From NCBI GenBank assembly GCA_965276785.1, contig OZ255629.1, positions 2,232,001-2,296,000 on the forward strand: a stretch of DNA of 64,000 nt, read 5' to 3'. The translations under genes and the position numbers were made by a program. Shown here in pieces: positions 34,639 through 43,518 of this stretch (the stretch's first letter is position 1; each line of letters starts with the position of its first letter). This DNA is from LMUY01 sp965276785 (GTDB taxonomy: Bacteria > Pseudomonadota > Alphaproteobacteria > Acetobacterales > Acetobacteraceae). The notes beneath the pieces were generated by a model that worked only from the letters and a program-made list of their open reading frames with translations, ran no database searches and was not told the DNA's origin.

Positions 34639-34785
34639 AAAGTCTACTTCCTCGTCGACAACAACGTGAACCGGACAGCCGTGGCTCCACTCCGGCCATG
34701 ACGGGCTATGATAGCCGCCCCTCGCTGCACCATGGGAGGCAAGGCCCCTGCCGAACGACCGTGCGGCCATGACGAGGTTGGGTGG

Positions 34786-37700
34786 TCAACTGTAGTAGGA
34801 GCCGTCCTGCGCCTGGTGCGCCTGGCCCATGGCGACCAGGGCTTGCAGCATGTCCTCCACGCGGGCGCGGGGAGCGCGGCGGAAGCGGCGGGCCAGGGCC
34901 AGGGCGGTGGCGGACTCGGCGGCCAGCGCAGCGCGCAAGGCGATGGCTTGCTCGGCCGGGCGGCGGGGCCAGTCCAGCATGGCCTCCGCCGCCTCGGATG
35001 GCACGTCGAGCTCGGCCTGCACCGACGGGCGGACGGTGGCGGTGGGAGCCTGGAATTGGGGGCGCAGCCAGTGCACCAGGCCCTCCGCCTCCTCGGCCCG
35101 GCGGGCGGCGTTCAGGGCTACGATACGTTCTACGATCTGGGCGGCGGGGAGGTTGGGTTGCCAGCCGTAGGAAGCGGCGACTTCGCGGTCGAGCCGGTCA
35201 TGCAGGTCGCGCAGCAGGCTGACATGGCCGGCGTCGTGTACGTCGCGCTCGGCGGGCGTGAGCGGGCGGGCGGCGCGGAGGGCTTCGAGCACGTTGTAGA
35301 GGCCGGTCATGGTGAGGTGGGGGTGGGTGTCGAGGCAGGTGCGGCGGAGGGCGTCGAGTTCCTCGGCGAGGTCGGCGATGGCGGCGCGCTGGGCAGGCGT
35401 GGCGACCGGGAATGGGAACGGGTCGAAGCAGCGGGTTTTGTTGTAGCGCGGGTCGTTTCCCACTCCGAGCCGGCCGCCCGCCGCGAGGGCGTAGGCGACG
35501 TGGATGCGGGAGGAGAGCACGCCGAGATGGAAGGCGCTGTCGCTGGCGATGCAGACGAGCATGTTGTCCGGGATGACCTGGGCGGGGAGGAAGCAGAACA
35601 CCCGGTGCTTGGCGGTCTCGACCGTCGCGATGTAGCGCGGGAGGCCGCGGATTGCGGCCCTGAGCAGGCTGTTGTTGCGGCCGAATAGCCACCAGTTCAG
35701 TCGGCGATAGGCCTCGTTGTTTTGATCTCGTTCTGGTTTTACATGAACAAGGACGTGCTGATATACGGCGGGAAATCGCTGGCGAAGTTCGACTTCTGAC
35801 AAGCCGTCAAGGTCGATCACCATCACGCCGCGGCTGCGCTGGGTCAGGTCGCGGCCGTTCAGATAGGGTCGGATATGGCGTTCCAGCCCGGCCACGCTGC
35901 CCAAGCCCAGCGCCCGCGCCTGCGCCGGCGTGACGATGAACCCGGCGCCGTGCAGCTTCATCCCCGGGCTGCAAACCTCCCCGTTCGCCCGTAACGCGAC
36001 TGCCGCGCCCGCATCCGCCCCCACCGTCAAGTCCGCATTGATCGTGCCCTCGGTCGCGGCGAGTTCCACCACCGGCACGTCCGCCGCCCCTGCCCGCTCC
36101 GACGTCACCAGCGCCAGCACGCCGGGATGGCGCGGGCCGCCGCGACCGGGCTCCGCCACCGTCATGGCAATGCGCACGGCGGCGTCGGTCTTGCCGTCCG
36201 ACCAGGGATGATCGGGGATGGCGAAGACCAGGCGGGCGGGCGGGCGGGCGGCGAGCGCGTCGGCCACCACGCGGCGGCAGAAGATCTGGCGCAGGCTGTT
36301 GGAGGTGATGAAGCCGAAGCGACGCACGCCGCCCTTGGCGCCCAGCAGCCGCGCCGCCTTCCACCAGAACAGCATCGCCAAATCCGCCGAGGGCGGCACC
36401 TTCTTGTAGGTGCGCCAGAGTGCCTCGGCGTAGCCGTCGCCCAGTTCGGCGCGCACATCCTTGCCGGCGATGAAGGGCGGGTTACCGACGATGAACTCGG
36501 CCTGCGGCCACTCGGTCGCCAGCGGCTTGACCGGCCGGGTCAGCTCGAGCCGGGCGGTCTCGTCCGGCACGGGCTCGCCGGTGACCGGGTGCGGGCGAGT
36601 GGTGCGGCCGTCCCAGCGGGTGACCACGGCGCCGGCGGCGTCGCGCACCAGCTCTTCGCGGTGGTAAGTGAGCAGCGAGTCGGCCTGGCGGATGTTGTGA
36701 AAATCGCTGAGGATGGGGTCGTTGGGCGGGGCCTGGCCGGTGGTGCGGAAGTGCCATTGCAGGTAGCCGATCCAGAGCACCAGTTCGGCCACCAGCACGG
36801 CGCGGGGGTTCTTCTCCAGGCCGAGGAACTGGTGCGGGTCCACGGTGGCGCCGGTGAGCGCCAGGCGGGCGCCCTCGCCGGGCACCAGGTTGGCCAGCGC
36901 GTCCAGCACCTCGCCTTCCAGCCGCTTCATCAGCTCCAAAGTGACGTAAAGGAAGTTGCCGGTGCCGCAGGCCGGGTCGAGCACGCGGACGGTGCAGAGC
37001 TGGGCGTGGAACTCGCGGATGGCGGCGGCGGCGGCTGCGGGCTTGGCGTCCTCGGCCAGGTGGTACGCGGCGGCCTGGGCGCCCTCCCAATCGGCGCGCA
37101 GCGGGTCCATCACGCCGGGGGTGACGAGGCGCTCGACGAAGGCGCGGGGGGTGAAGTGGGCGCCCAGTTGGCCGCGGGCGCGGGCGTCCAGCGCGTTTTC
37201 CAGCAGGGTGCCAAAAATGGCTGGCTCGACGTTCTGCCAGTCCCGCCCGGCGGCGGCGAGCAGCAGGCGGATTTCGTCCGGCGCGAGCGGCAGCGGTTCG
37301 ACTGGGCCGTGCACGCCGGGGGCGAAGAAGCCGCCGTTAAAGCGGCGCACGTCCCACTCGATGGCGGCGGAGAAGCCGCCGGTGTTCATCATGCGCCATA
37401 GCTCGCTGATCAGGCCGAGCTTGGCGGGGCTGTGCTCCACGCGGCGCAGCAGTTCGGTGAAGCTGGCTTCGGGCAGCAAGCCGACGGATTGAGCGAACAT
37501 GCAGAAGATGCAGCGCATCAGGAAGGTGGCGACGGCGTCCGGCGAGTGGCGCTGCTCCAAGGCTATCGCGAGTTTGGCGAGGTAGGCGGCGATGTCGCGG
37601 GTGACCTCGACCCGGCGGCGCGAGGGGTCAAGCGCGTGCGGGTCGGTCCAGACGGTGCGCAGGCGGGTGCGCAGCGCCGGGTCGTGCAGGTCGGTCAGGT

Positions 37701-38226
37701 AGATGCGGAAGCTGCTGGCGTCGGGGAACTGGCTGTAATGCTTGCCGAGCCCGGAGAAGTCGGCATAGAGGTCGAAGCAGAAGCCCACGTCGCAGACGAT
37801 GAGGAAGGGCGGGTTGCCCTCGGCGGCGGGGATGTCGCGGGCGTAGCGTTCGGCCTGGCCGCGGGCGGCGAGCATGTGCTGCGCCCAGCCGCGCGTATTG
37901 CGGATGGTGGCGCGGCGCTCGGGTTCGGGGGCGAACAAGGAGGGTTGCGGGGGCGCGTCGCCCTGCTTGGCCTCCAGGATGAAGCAGCCCTGCTTGTAGA
38001 GGTCGATGAAGCGAGTGCTGATGCGGCCGTCGGGCTCGGGGCGGGAGACGCTGCGCTCGAAGCGATAGGCGCCGAGGCCGCCCTGCTGGCCGGCGGGGCG
38101 GGGGACGGCCAACAGGTCGCAGAGTTCGAACACGAAAGGTGGAAAGTTGGCCCGCTCGGCGCCGCCGGTGTGGCTCCAGCGGGCGATGAAGGCGGCGATG
38201 GTGTCGGGGGCGGCGTGGTCCGGCAT
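34786..38226 (-). CDS. MmeI-like (type IIG) restriction-methylation enzyme
   Basis: A 1146 aa single-chain enzyme. The N-terminal region has a PD-(D/E)xK-like nuclease site: D75 in RFIDLYKQG and E85-A-K87 in CFILEAKQ. A helical connector is followed by an adenine-N6 methyltransferase with motif I LDPACGTGNF (416-425), a GLEKNPRA segment and catalytic NPPF (582-585). The C-terminal half (YLNGRDLTQRSR, CFLPAQVIPDNML, ALAAGGRLGVGNDPRYNKTRCF) resembles the target-recognition region of MmeI-type and related defence methylases. It should methylate and cut a specific site by itself. No drmA/drmB or other defence genes are adjacent. It lies beside the repeat cluster. Confidence 0.85.
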   Translation of the reverse strand: MPDHAAPDTIAAFIARWSHTGGAERANFPPFVFELCDLLAVPRPAGQQGGLGAYRFERSVSRPEPDGRISTRFIDLYKQGCFILEAKQGDAPPQPSLFAPEPERRATIRNTRGWAQHMLAARGQAERYARDIPAAEGNPPFLIVCDVGFCFDLYADFSGLGKHYSQFPDASSFRIYLTDLHDPALRTRLRTVWTDPHALDPSRRRVEVTRDIAAYLAKLAIALEQRHSPDAVATFLMRCIFCMFAQSVGLLPEASFTELLRRVEHSPAKLGLISELWRMMNTGGFSAAIEWDVRRFNGGFFAPGVHGPVEPLPLAPDEIRLLLAAAGRDWQNVEPAIFGTLLENALDARARGQLGAHFTPRAFVERLVTPGVMDPLRADWEGAQAAAYHLAEDAKPAAAAAAIREFHAQLCTVRVLDPACGTGNFLYVTLELMKRLEGEVLDALANLVPGEGARLALTGATVDPHQFLGLEKNPRAVLVAELVLWIGYLQWHFRTTGQAPPNDPILSDFHNIRQADSLLTYHREELVRDAAGAVVTRWDGRTTRPHPVTGEPVPDETARLELTRPVKPLATEWPQAEFIVGNPPFIAGKDVRAELGDGYAEALWRTYKKVPPSADLAMLFWWKAARLLGAKGGVRRFGFITSNSLRQIFCRRVVADALAARPPARLVFAIPDHPWSDGKTDAAVRIAMTVAEPGRGGPRHPGVLALVTSERAGAADVPVVELAATEGTINADLTVGADAGAAVALRANGEVCSPGMKLHGAGFIVTPAQARALGLGSVAGLERHIRPYLNGRDLTQRSRGVMVIDLDGLSEVELRQRFPAVYQHVLVHVKPERDQNNEAYRRLNWWLFGRNNSLLRAAIRGLPRYIATVETAKHRVFCFLPAQVIPDNMLVCIASDSAFHLGVLSSRIHVAYALAAGGRLGVGNDPRYNKTRCFDPFPFPVATPAQRAAIADLAEELDALRRTCLDTHPHLTMTGLYNVLEALRAARPLTPAERDVHDAGHVSLLRDLHDRLDREVAASYGWQPNLPAAQIVERIVALNAARRAEEAEGLVHWLRPQFQAPTATVRPSVQAELDVPSEAAEAMLDWPRRPAEQAIALRAALAAESATALALARRFRRAPRARVEDMLQALVAMGQAHQAQDGSYYS

Positions 38227-38337
38227 ACGGGGGCAGTGTTGCCCGGGGGGCGAGTGGGGATCAACTACGCAGTCACGTCGTCACAACGTTGGCTTGCACA
38301 GCTTGTGCCTCCAATCCCGCCTCGTGTTTCGATTACG

Positions 38338-39429
38338 TCACTGTGGCGCCAGGCTATGCTCCGTTAGCCAGGAAAAAGTCGTGGCGAAGAACGTCGGTGC
38401 TGATAGGTTCGAGTTGATCGAATGACCGGCATCCGGAATGATGACGTGCGTAAACGAGGTACTCGGTTGCCAGTAGGAGGCTTCCTTGAGCGCTTGCGGA
38501 TCCGTTTCGCAGTCTCCGGTCCGGTTGCACCAGAGCTGGTCATACCGTCCTTGCGCGAACAGCGTCGGGACGGTGATTCGTTGTGTCAGCTGGTTCAGGT
38601 CGCTCGTGTCGGTCGTCAACGAGCTGAGCTCGGTCGCCGACAACGTGTCCTTCTCGACACCCTCCTCAAACGGGACGATGCCCGGATCATAGGAGCCCGG
38701 GGCGACGAAGACGCCGATCCTGCCGCCAGGCCGCGAGGTCAGGTAGGTGGCTGCGTCAAGCTGGCCGATGAACTTTGGATCGGTCGCGGCAGGCACGAAG
38801 ATGGTCAGCAGGTTCGGCGTGATATTAAAGTCGTGGCCGATGCCGCTGACGATTAAGCCGTTGATGTCATTGTAGTTGGCGGCTTCGTTCTCCGCAGCCA
38901 GCGCGCCCATTGAGTGCCCGTTCAGGATCACCTTGGTGAAGCCAACGCCCCAATGGCCGGCGCGAAGCATCTGCACAAGCTGGTGGGTAACATAACCCGC
39001 CACGTTGAAGTCGAGGGTCACCGCGAGCGGACGGCTGCTCGCCCCATAGCCCAGCCGATCGAAGTTGAACGTCGCGTAGCCGCGTGCGGTGGCCGCTTGA
39101 ACGTATGAATAGGTCTCGGGCTTAAAGGGCGTGTCCCAATAGGTGTGGTTGTAAGCACCGCCATGGATCAGGACCTGGACCGGCGTAGCGGACGTGGGCT
39201 GCTGACGGAAGCAGAGCTGCCCCCAAATGTATTGATAGGCGACATCGGTGGGGAACTGCTTCACGCCAACGTAATTGGTTATGCACTGAACCGGCACTGA
39301 TGGAGCCGACGATCCGGGAGTGGTTTGGATTTCGTCTGCGACCGACGCGCCGGGAATAGCGATCAGAGCAAACGCCGTCGTGAGGCTTACAAATCGGGGC
39401 GCATGACGGAGGTGGGTTCTGGCTGTCAT
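38338..39429 (-). CDS. exported alpha/beta hydrolase
   Basis: A 363 aa hydrolase with a signal peptide (TTAFALIAIPGASVADE). The fold is marked by VLIHGGAYNHTYWD (oxyanion region), FNFDRLGYGASSRP, the nucleophile elbow LNGHSMGAL, and a late HxxxPDAGHSINSN histidine. Four cysteines (C-ITNYVG, QLCF, LWCN, DCET) could form disulfides outside the cytoplasm. The substrate is unknown. The ATG at 39429 leads directly into the signal peptide; the frame open to 39600 is not supported. Its base composition looks less GC-rich than the neighbours, and it lies next to a restriction enzyme, so recent acquisition is possible. Confidence 0.82.
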   Translation of the reverse strand: MTARTHLRHAPRFVSLTTAFALIAIPGASVADEIQTTPGSSAPSVPVQCITNYVGVKQFPTDVAYQYIWGQLCFRQQPTSATPVQVLIHGGAYNHTYWDTPFKPETYSYVQAATARGYATFNFDRLGYGASSRPLAVTLDFNVAGYVTHQLVQMLRAGHWGVGFTKVILNGHSMGALAAENEAANYNDINGLIVSGIGHDFNITPNLLTIFVPAATDPKFIGQLDAATYLTSRPGGRIGVFVAPGSYDPGIVPFEEGVEKDTLSATELSSLTTDTSDLNQLTQRITVPTLFAQGRYDQLWCNRTGDCETDPQALKEASYWQPSTSFTHVIIPDAGHSINSNLSAPTFFATTFSWLTEHSLAPQ

Positions 39430-39623
39430 CTGCTTGCTCTTATTGTTATTGACGCCGGTTTTATCCGGGCTTCTTTTGCGACAGATTATTACGGCGAGCA
39501 AGCAGGATCCAGAAGGCGTCGGCACTGTTAGCACCGTCCGATTCAGTACAGCATCCGGTTCAAGTGAACCGCCCAGGTTTCTCGGAGTGGCCCGCATCAC
39601 GATGCGGGTTACATCGATCGCGA

Positions 39624-41270
39624 CTAGGACGCGTGCTTGATGCGGTAGAGTTGGGCGAAGCCGGTCGTCTTGAGTGGCTCGAGGCCGGCCGGGGCGGTGA
39701 AGGCGCCGTGCTGGTCGGCAACGTCGGCGTTGAGCACCAAGGCGTAGTCAAACCGCGTCCGCCAAGCCGCCAAGTAAGGCGCCTCGGGCAACGACTCAGC
39801 GTAAACCCCCGGGTCGTCGAGCGCGTCGGCGCTGGCCACGGTGCCGCCCTCGGGGTCGGCGATCTGGTCGAACGGCGGCTTGACCTGCAGCGGCTGCTTG
39901 CCCCGCGCGGCGAACAGGGTCGGCACGAAGGCATGCCGCAGCGGCACCGCCAGAGCCGCCAGATGGCCATAGCTGGCGAAGCCGCCGACCGTGGTGTCGC
40001 GCCCCAACACGCCCTGTCCGCTCTGTGTCTGATGCACCAAGGGCAGCACCGCCGCCCCTTCGGGGACCAGCGCCAGCGCAGTGGAGAGGTCAGCCAGGTC
40101 CGCCTGGCGCTGGTGCCAAACGTAGGCGACCAGGCTGGTGCGCAACACGAACACGGCGAACAGGGCAGCGGCCGCGAGCCGGGCCAGCCGGGGCGGCAGG
40201 TCGGGCCGCAGTGCGGCGGCCAACGCGAACGGCAGCATCCAGGCGAACCGCGCGTCGATCCAGTAGGTGCCGGCCAGGCGGGTCGGGGTGCAGAGGTAAC
40301 ACAGCAACAGCAAGGCAACTGCGATCAGCATGCCGGCGTGCGCGCTCAGGCGGCGCAGCCACAAGGACAGCAGCACGGGCAGGCTCAGCGCCAGCAAGGT
40401 GAGCCCGTCGATCCATTTGGCGTAGGAGCGGATACCGAGGAAGGCGCCTTCGAGCTTGCTAGCCGGGTGATGCAAGGCGCTGATCAGGCCCTGCCGGACG
40501 TCGAACGCGGCGGTTTGGAGATTGGTGCCGGTCTGTTGGCCCGGCAGGCTCGGCGCCAGCAGCACGAGCAGCAGCACCGGAACCGCGAGGGGGACGGCGG
40601 CGAGCAGGATGGCGCGCGCGATGCGCCGCAGCGTCGGCCAGTGCAGCAGAAACCGGGAGTCGGGGCCGATTGCGAGGGCACCGAGCAGGGCCGCGTAGAA
40701 CACCAGCGCGAAGGCATGCATCAGCAGCAGCCCGCCCGCCAGCACGACCCGGCCGGCCAGCAGCGCCAGGCGGCCGCGCCGGGCCAAGGCCGGGTCCGCC
40801 GCGGCGGCCAGCAGCGCCAAGCCAAGCCCGATCTCGAAGTTCAGGAAGCCGAGGAACAGCCCCATGCCCCAGGCCAGCAGGCCGAACGACCATTGCCACC
40901 AATGCGCCCGGCCATGCAGCGCCCGCCACAGCACCATGCCGCCGAGCGGCCCGAGCAGGATGGCGGCACAGACGAACAAACGGCCGACGGCGTCGTAGGT
41001 CAGCAGCTGGGTCAGCCCCCAAGCGGCCAGGTCGATGCCGATGTTGGTCAGCGTGTCCCATTTCACCTGGACCATGGCCGAGACGGGCGCCACGCCGGCG
41101 CCGCCGCCGATCAGCCAAATCCGCGCCAAATGGTTGGGATAGTCCATCAGCGGCGGCGTTGCGGCCAGCAGCAGCGGGATCACCAGGACGGCCACCATCG
41201 CCGCAGCGAGGGGGATCCGCAGGTGGACTGGCCGCGGCCGCGCGGAGGCGAGAACGCTGGCTTGCTGCAT
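39624..41270 (-). CDS. polytopic membrane protein, probable GT-C-type partner of the upstream GT2
   Basis: A 548 aa protein with about ten to twelve hydrophobic segments and a C-terminal soluble part from about residue 400. The early TPPLMDYPNHLARIWLI loop, with an Asp after the first helix, resembles the catalytic loop region of GT-C glycosyltransferases, though no family is clear. It starts 9 bp after the GT2 stop, so the two are co-transcribed and probably act on the same lipid-linked sugar. The final VVxLNAD-type segment (FDYALVLNADVADQHG) may be a substrate-binding domain. Function inferred from context. Confidence 0.65.
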   Translation of the reverse strand: MQQASVLASARPRPVHLRIPLAAAMVAVLVIPLLLAATPPLMDYPNHLARIWLIGGGAGVAPVSAMVQVKWDTLTNIGIDLAAWGLTQLLTYDAVGRLFVCAAILLGPLGGMVLWRALHGRAHWWQWSFGLLAWGMGLFLGFLNFEIGLGLALLAAAADPALARRGRLALLAGRVVLAGGLLLMHAFALVFYAALLGALAIGPDSRFLLHWPTLRRIARAILLAAVPLAVPVLLLVLLAPSLPGQQTGTNLQTAAFDVRQGLISALHHPASKLEGAFLGIRSYAKWIDGLTLLALSLPVLLSLWLRRLSAHAGMLIAVALLLLCYLCTPTRLAGTYWIDARFAWMLPFALAAALRPDLPPRLARLAAAALFAVFVLRTSLVAYVWHQRQADLADLSTALALVPEGAAVLPLVHQTQSGQGVLGRDTTVGGFASYGHLAALAVPLRHAFVPTLFAARGKQPLQVKPPFDQIADPEGGTVASADALDDPGVYAESLPEAPYLAAWRTRFDYALVLNADVADQHGAFTAPAGLEPLKTTGFAQLYRIKHAS

Positions 41271-41279
41271 GGTCTGGCC

Positions 41280-42314
41280 TCAGATGCCCGACAGCGCCGG
41301 CAGCTCGAGTCCGGTCTCGTGCAAGACCAATTGCGGCTCGGCCCGGGGCAAATGCTGGACGGCCGGTTGCAAGTGTTCGGCGACATGGAACAGCGGCCGG
41401 CGCTTGGTTTCCAGGTAGATCTTGCCGATATACTCGCCGAGAATGCCCAGGCTCAGGATTTGCACGCCGCAGATCAGGTAGATCGGGATGACGGTGGACG
41501 CCCAACCCGGGATGGCGACGCGGAACACCAGCGCGGCACACAGCGCCCACAGCGTCAGCACCAGGGCGAACACCGAGGTCAGGAACCCGATGCAGGTGAC
41601 CAGGCGCAACGGCCGGGTGGAAAACGACGTCACCCCCTCCAAGGCGAGTGCCAGCATCTTGCGGAACGGGTATTTCGACGTGCCGGCGAAACGCTCCGCG
41701 CGTGCGTAGGTGACGATGCCGGTCTTGAAGCCAAGCTGCGGAATCAGCGCGCGGAGGAAAAGGTTGGTCTCTTGGTATTGCCGCAACGCTTCAATCACCC
41801 GGCGGGTCATGAGCCGGTAATCGGCGTGGTCGTAGATGACCTCGACGTTGAGCAGGTGCAGCAAGCGATAGTAGAACTGCGCCGTGTTGCGCTTCAACGC
41901 CGTATCGGTGGTACGGGCGCTGCGCACGCCATAAACGATGTCCACGCCGGACGCGGCCGCCGCCACCATCTTGCCGATCGCGTTCAAGTCGTCCTGCAGG
42001 TCGGCATCTACCGAAATCACCAGGTCGCCATCGGCATTGAGCAGGCCCGCCATGAGGGCGTTCTGGTGGCCGCGGTTGCGCGACAGCTTCACGCCGCCAA
42101 AGCGGGGGGAACCCCGGCGCAACTCGCTGATCACCGCCCAGGTCGCATCGCTAGAGCCATCGTCGACGAACACGATGTGGCTCGCGCGATCGATCTGCCC
42201 GCTCGCGGCCAGCTGCGTCAGGACGTCATCGAGCCGTTGCGCCGTCTCGGGCAACACCTCTTCTTCGTTGTAGCAGGGCACGACAATGCTCAGCACCGGG
42301 CGCTTCGGCAGCAT
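41280..42314 (-). CDS. GT2 glycosyltransferase (GtrB/dolichyl-phosphate type) with two membrane helices
   Basis: A 344 aa inner-membrane enzyme that probably moves a sugar from a nucleotide donor to undecaprenyl phosphate. The GT-A domain has IVVPCYNEE, IVFVDDGSSDATW, GVKLSRNRGHQNALMAGL and VISVDADLQDD. Two C-terminal helices (LTCIGFLTSVFALV, VIPIYLICGVQILSLGILGEYIGKIY) are typical of GtrB/ArnC. The ATG at 42314 has GGAG 6 nt upstream and outranks earlier in-frame starts. About 95 bp further upstream there is a TTGACA (42415-42410) beside an AT-rich CGTTTTTAAAACG, but no good -10. No GtrA flippase is present. Confidence 0.88.
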   Translation of the reverse strand: MLPKRPVLSIVVPCYNEEEVLPETAQRLDDVLTQLAASGQIDRASHIVFVDDGSSDATWAVISELRRGSPRFGGVKLSRNRGHQNALMAGLLNADGDLVISVDADLQDDLNAIGKMVAAAASGVDIVYGVRSARTTDTALKRNTAQFYYRLLHLLNVEVIYDHADYRLMTRRVIEALRQYQETNLFLRALIPQLGFKTGIVTYARAERFAGTSKYPFRKMLALALEGVTSFSTRPLRLVTCIGFLTSVFALVLTLWALCAALVFRVAIPGWASTVIPIYLICGVQILSLGILGEYIGKIYLETKRRPLFHVAEHLQPAVQHLPRAEPQLVLHETGLELPALSGI

Positions 42315-42512
42315 GCTATGCTCCATACCATCCATCGGTGTCGGCACCTTCTTCGACCAGGCGAACGGCAGTTTTGCCCCGAGACAAAGCTGTAACGAAG
42401 TGCGGAAGTTGTCAACGTTTTTAAAACGAATCGGCCACTCCGCTTGGCGATGCTGTTCACATGCTTATGTATGCAGAGTCCAGGCAGTGTCGTTACTGGG
42501 TCAGGTCGGCCT

Positions 42513-43445
42513 CTACTCGGCGAAATGGCTCCAGCCACGGTCCGCCAACGGCAGCGCTTCGCCGCCAGCGCCGCGCACGCTGACCCCCTGCCCCGCCGCG
42601 AACTGGCCGATGCGCGTCACCGCCAGCCCCGCCGGCGGCGGCAAGCCGGCCGGAGCCGCGAGCAGCAACTCGTAATCGTCCCCGCCCACCCAGGCACGCT
42701 CCCGCCACGCCGGGCCGGCCGCCAGCGCCTGCGGCGACAGTGGAATGCGCGCCGCCTCCACCACCGCCGAGACGGAACTGGCGCGACAGATGTGCCCCAG
42801 GTCCTGGAACAGCCCATCCGACACGTCCATCGCCGCGTGCGCCCAGCCCGCCAGCGGCAGGCCGAGCCGCGGCGTCGGCAGGTCGTAGCGGCCTTGCAGG
42901 ACGCCGCCAGGATCGGCCAGTTCGCCCCGCGCCGCATGCAGGCCCAGCACGCCGTCGCCGATCGTGCCCGTCACCCACAGCCAGTCCCCGGGTTGCGCGC
43001 CCGAGCGGCGGATGGCGCCCCCCGGCGCCACATGGCCGATGGCGGTGAGCGACAGACTGAGCGGACCTGGGGTTTCTGTCGTGTCGCCGCCCAGCAGGGC
43101 GATGTCGTAGGCGGTTTGGTCCAGCTTCAGCCCGGCGGCAAAGCCGGCGAACCAATCGTCGGTCAACGCCCGTGGTGCCGAAAGGGTGAGCAGGTAGCCG
43201 AACGGCACCGCCCCCATCGCCGCCAAGTCCGACAGGTTCACCCGCAGCAGCTTGCGCGCCACCAGGCCCGGCGGCGTGGCGGGCAGGAAGTGCACCCCTT
43301 CCACCATGGCGTCCGCCGTCACCACGAGTTCACGGCCCGGCGGCGGGGCGAACACGGCGGCGTCGTCGGCCAGGTCGAGCGAGCCGGGCCCGGCCAGCGG
43401 GCGGAAATGCCGCGCGATGCGGTCGAACTCGGGCGGAAGCGTCAT
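42513..43445 (-). CDS. thiL: thiamine-monophosphate kinase
   Basis: ThiL phosphorylates thiamine monophosphate to the active cofactor thiamine pyrophosphate. The 310 aa protein shows LADDAAVF and the metal-binding VVTADAMVEGVHF, then NLSDLAAMGAVPFGYLLTLS, GGDTTETPGPLSLSLTAIG, and the C-terminal DVSDGLFQDLGHI and GDDYELLL motifs in the normal order. In other alphaproteobacteria thiL often follows nusB; here it stands alone. Confidence 0.95.
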   Translation of the reverse strand: MTLPPEFDRIARHFRPLAGPGSLDLADDAAVFAPPPGRELVVTADAMVEGVHFLPATPPGLVARKLLRVNLSDLAAMGAVPFGYLLTLSAPRALTDDWFAGFAAGLKLDQTAYDIALLGGDTTETPGPLSLSLTAIGHVAPGGAIRRSGAQPGDWLWVTGTIGDGVLGLHAARGELADPGGVLQGRYDLPTPRLGLPLAGWAHAAMDVSDGLFQDLGHICRASSVSAVVEAARIPLSPQALAAGPAWRERAWVGGDDYELLLAAPAGLPPPAGLAVTRIGQFAAGQGVSVRGAGGEALPLADRGWSHFAE

Positions 43446-43518
43446 GCCCCCAGGCTAGCGCGCCGTGCCATCCGACGCCATCGACCGCGATAGCTGTGCC
43501 CGCGAGCCGGGAGCCAAC

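Larger units (their letters stand above)
34065..34785. repeat. cluster of intergenic palindromic repeats
   Basis: About 720 bp without a gene, filled by related repeat units: an 84-bp inverted pair (34242-34325 and 34555-34638), a 48-bp palindromic unit (34365-34412) also present at 33386, and four copies of CTGTCCGGTTC or its complement (34139-34149, 34204-34214, 34441-34451 with one change, 34668-34678). Most units contain CATGCCCG...CGGGCATGACG stems of the kind common between alphaproteobacterial genes. Small open frames here run through the repeats and are not genes. Confidence 0.75.

Noticed and set aside
34065..34785. Short open frames and a possible CRISPR array in the repeat cluster
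   Set aside because: Repeats are few, unevenly spaced and partly inverted, with no regular spacers and no cas genes; the open frames run through the palindromes.
34786..38226. DISARM or BREX methylase component
   Set aside because: The methyltransferase resembles such components, but no drmA, drmB, pglZ or brx genes lie nearby and an apparent nuclease site is in the same chain, so a stand-alone type IIG enzyme is simpler.
39564..42395. 943-codon plus-strand open frame
   Set aside because: It is the antisense shadow of the GT2 and membrane-protein genes: rich in Gln, Arg, His and Gly with no recognisable domain, as expected for the opposite strand of high-GC codons.
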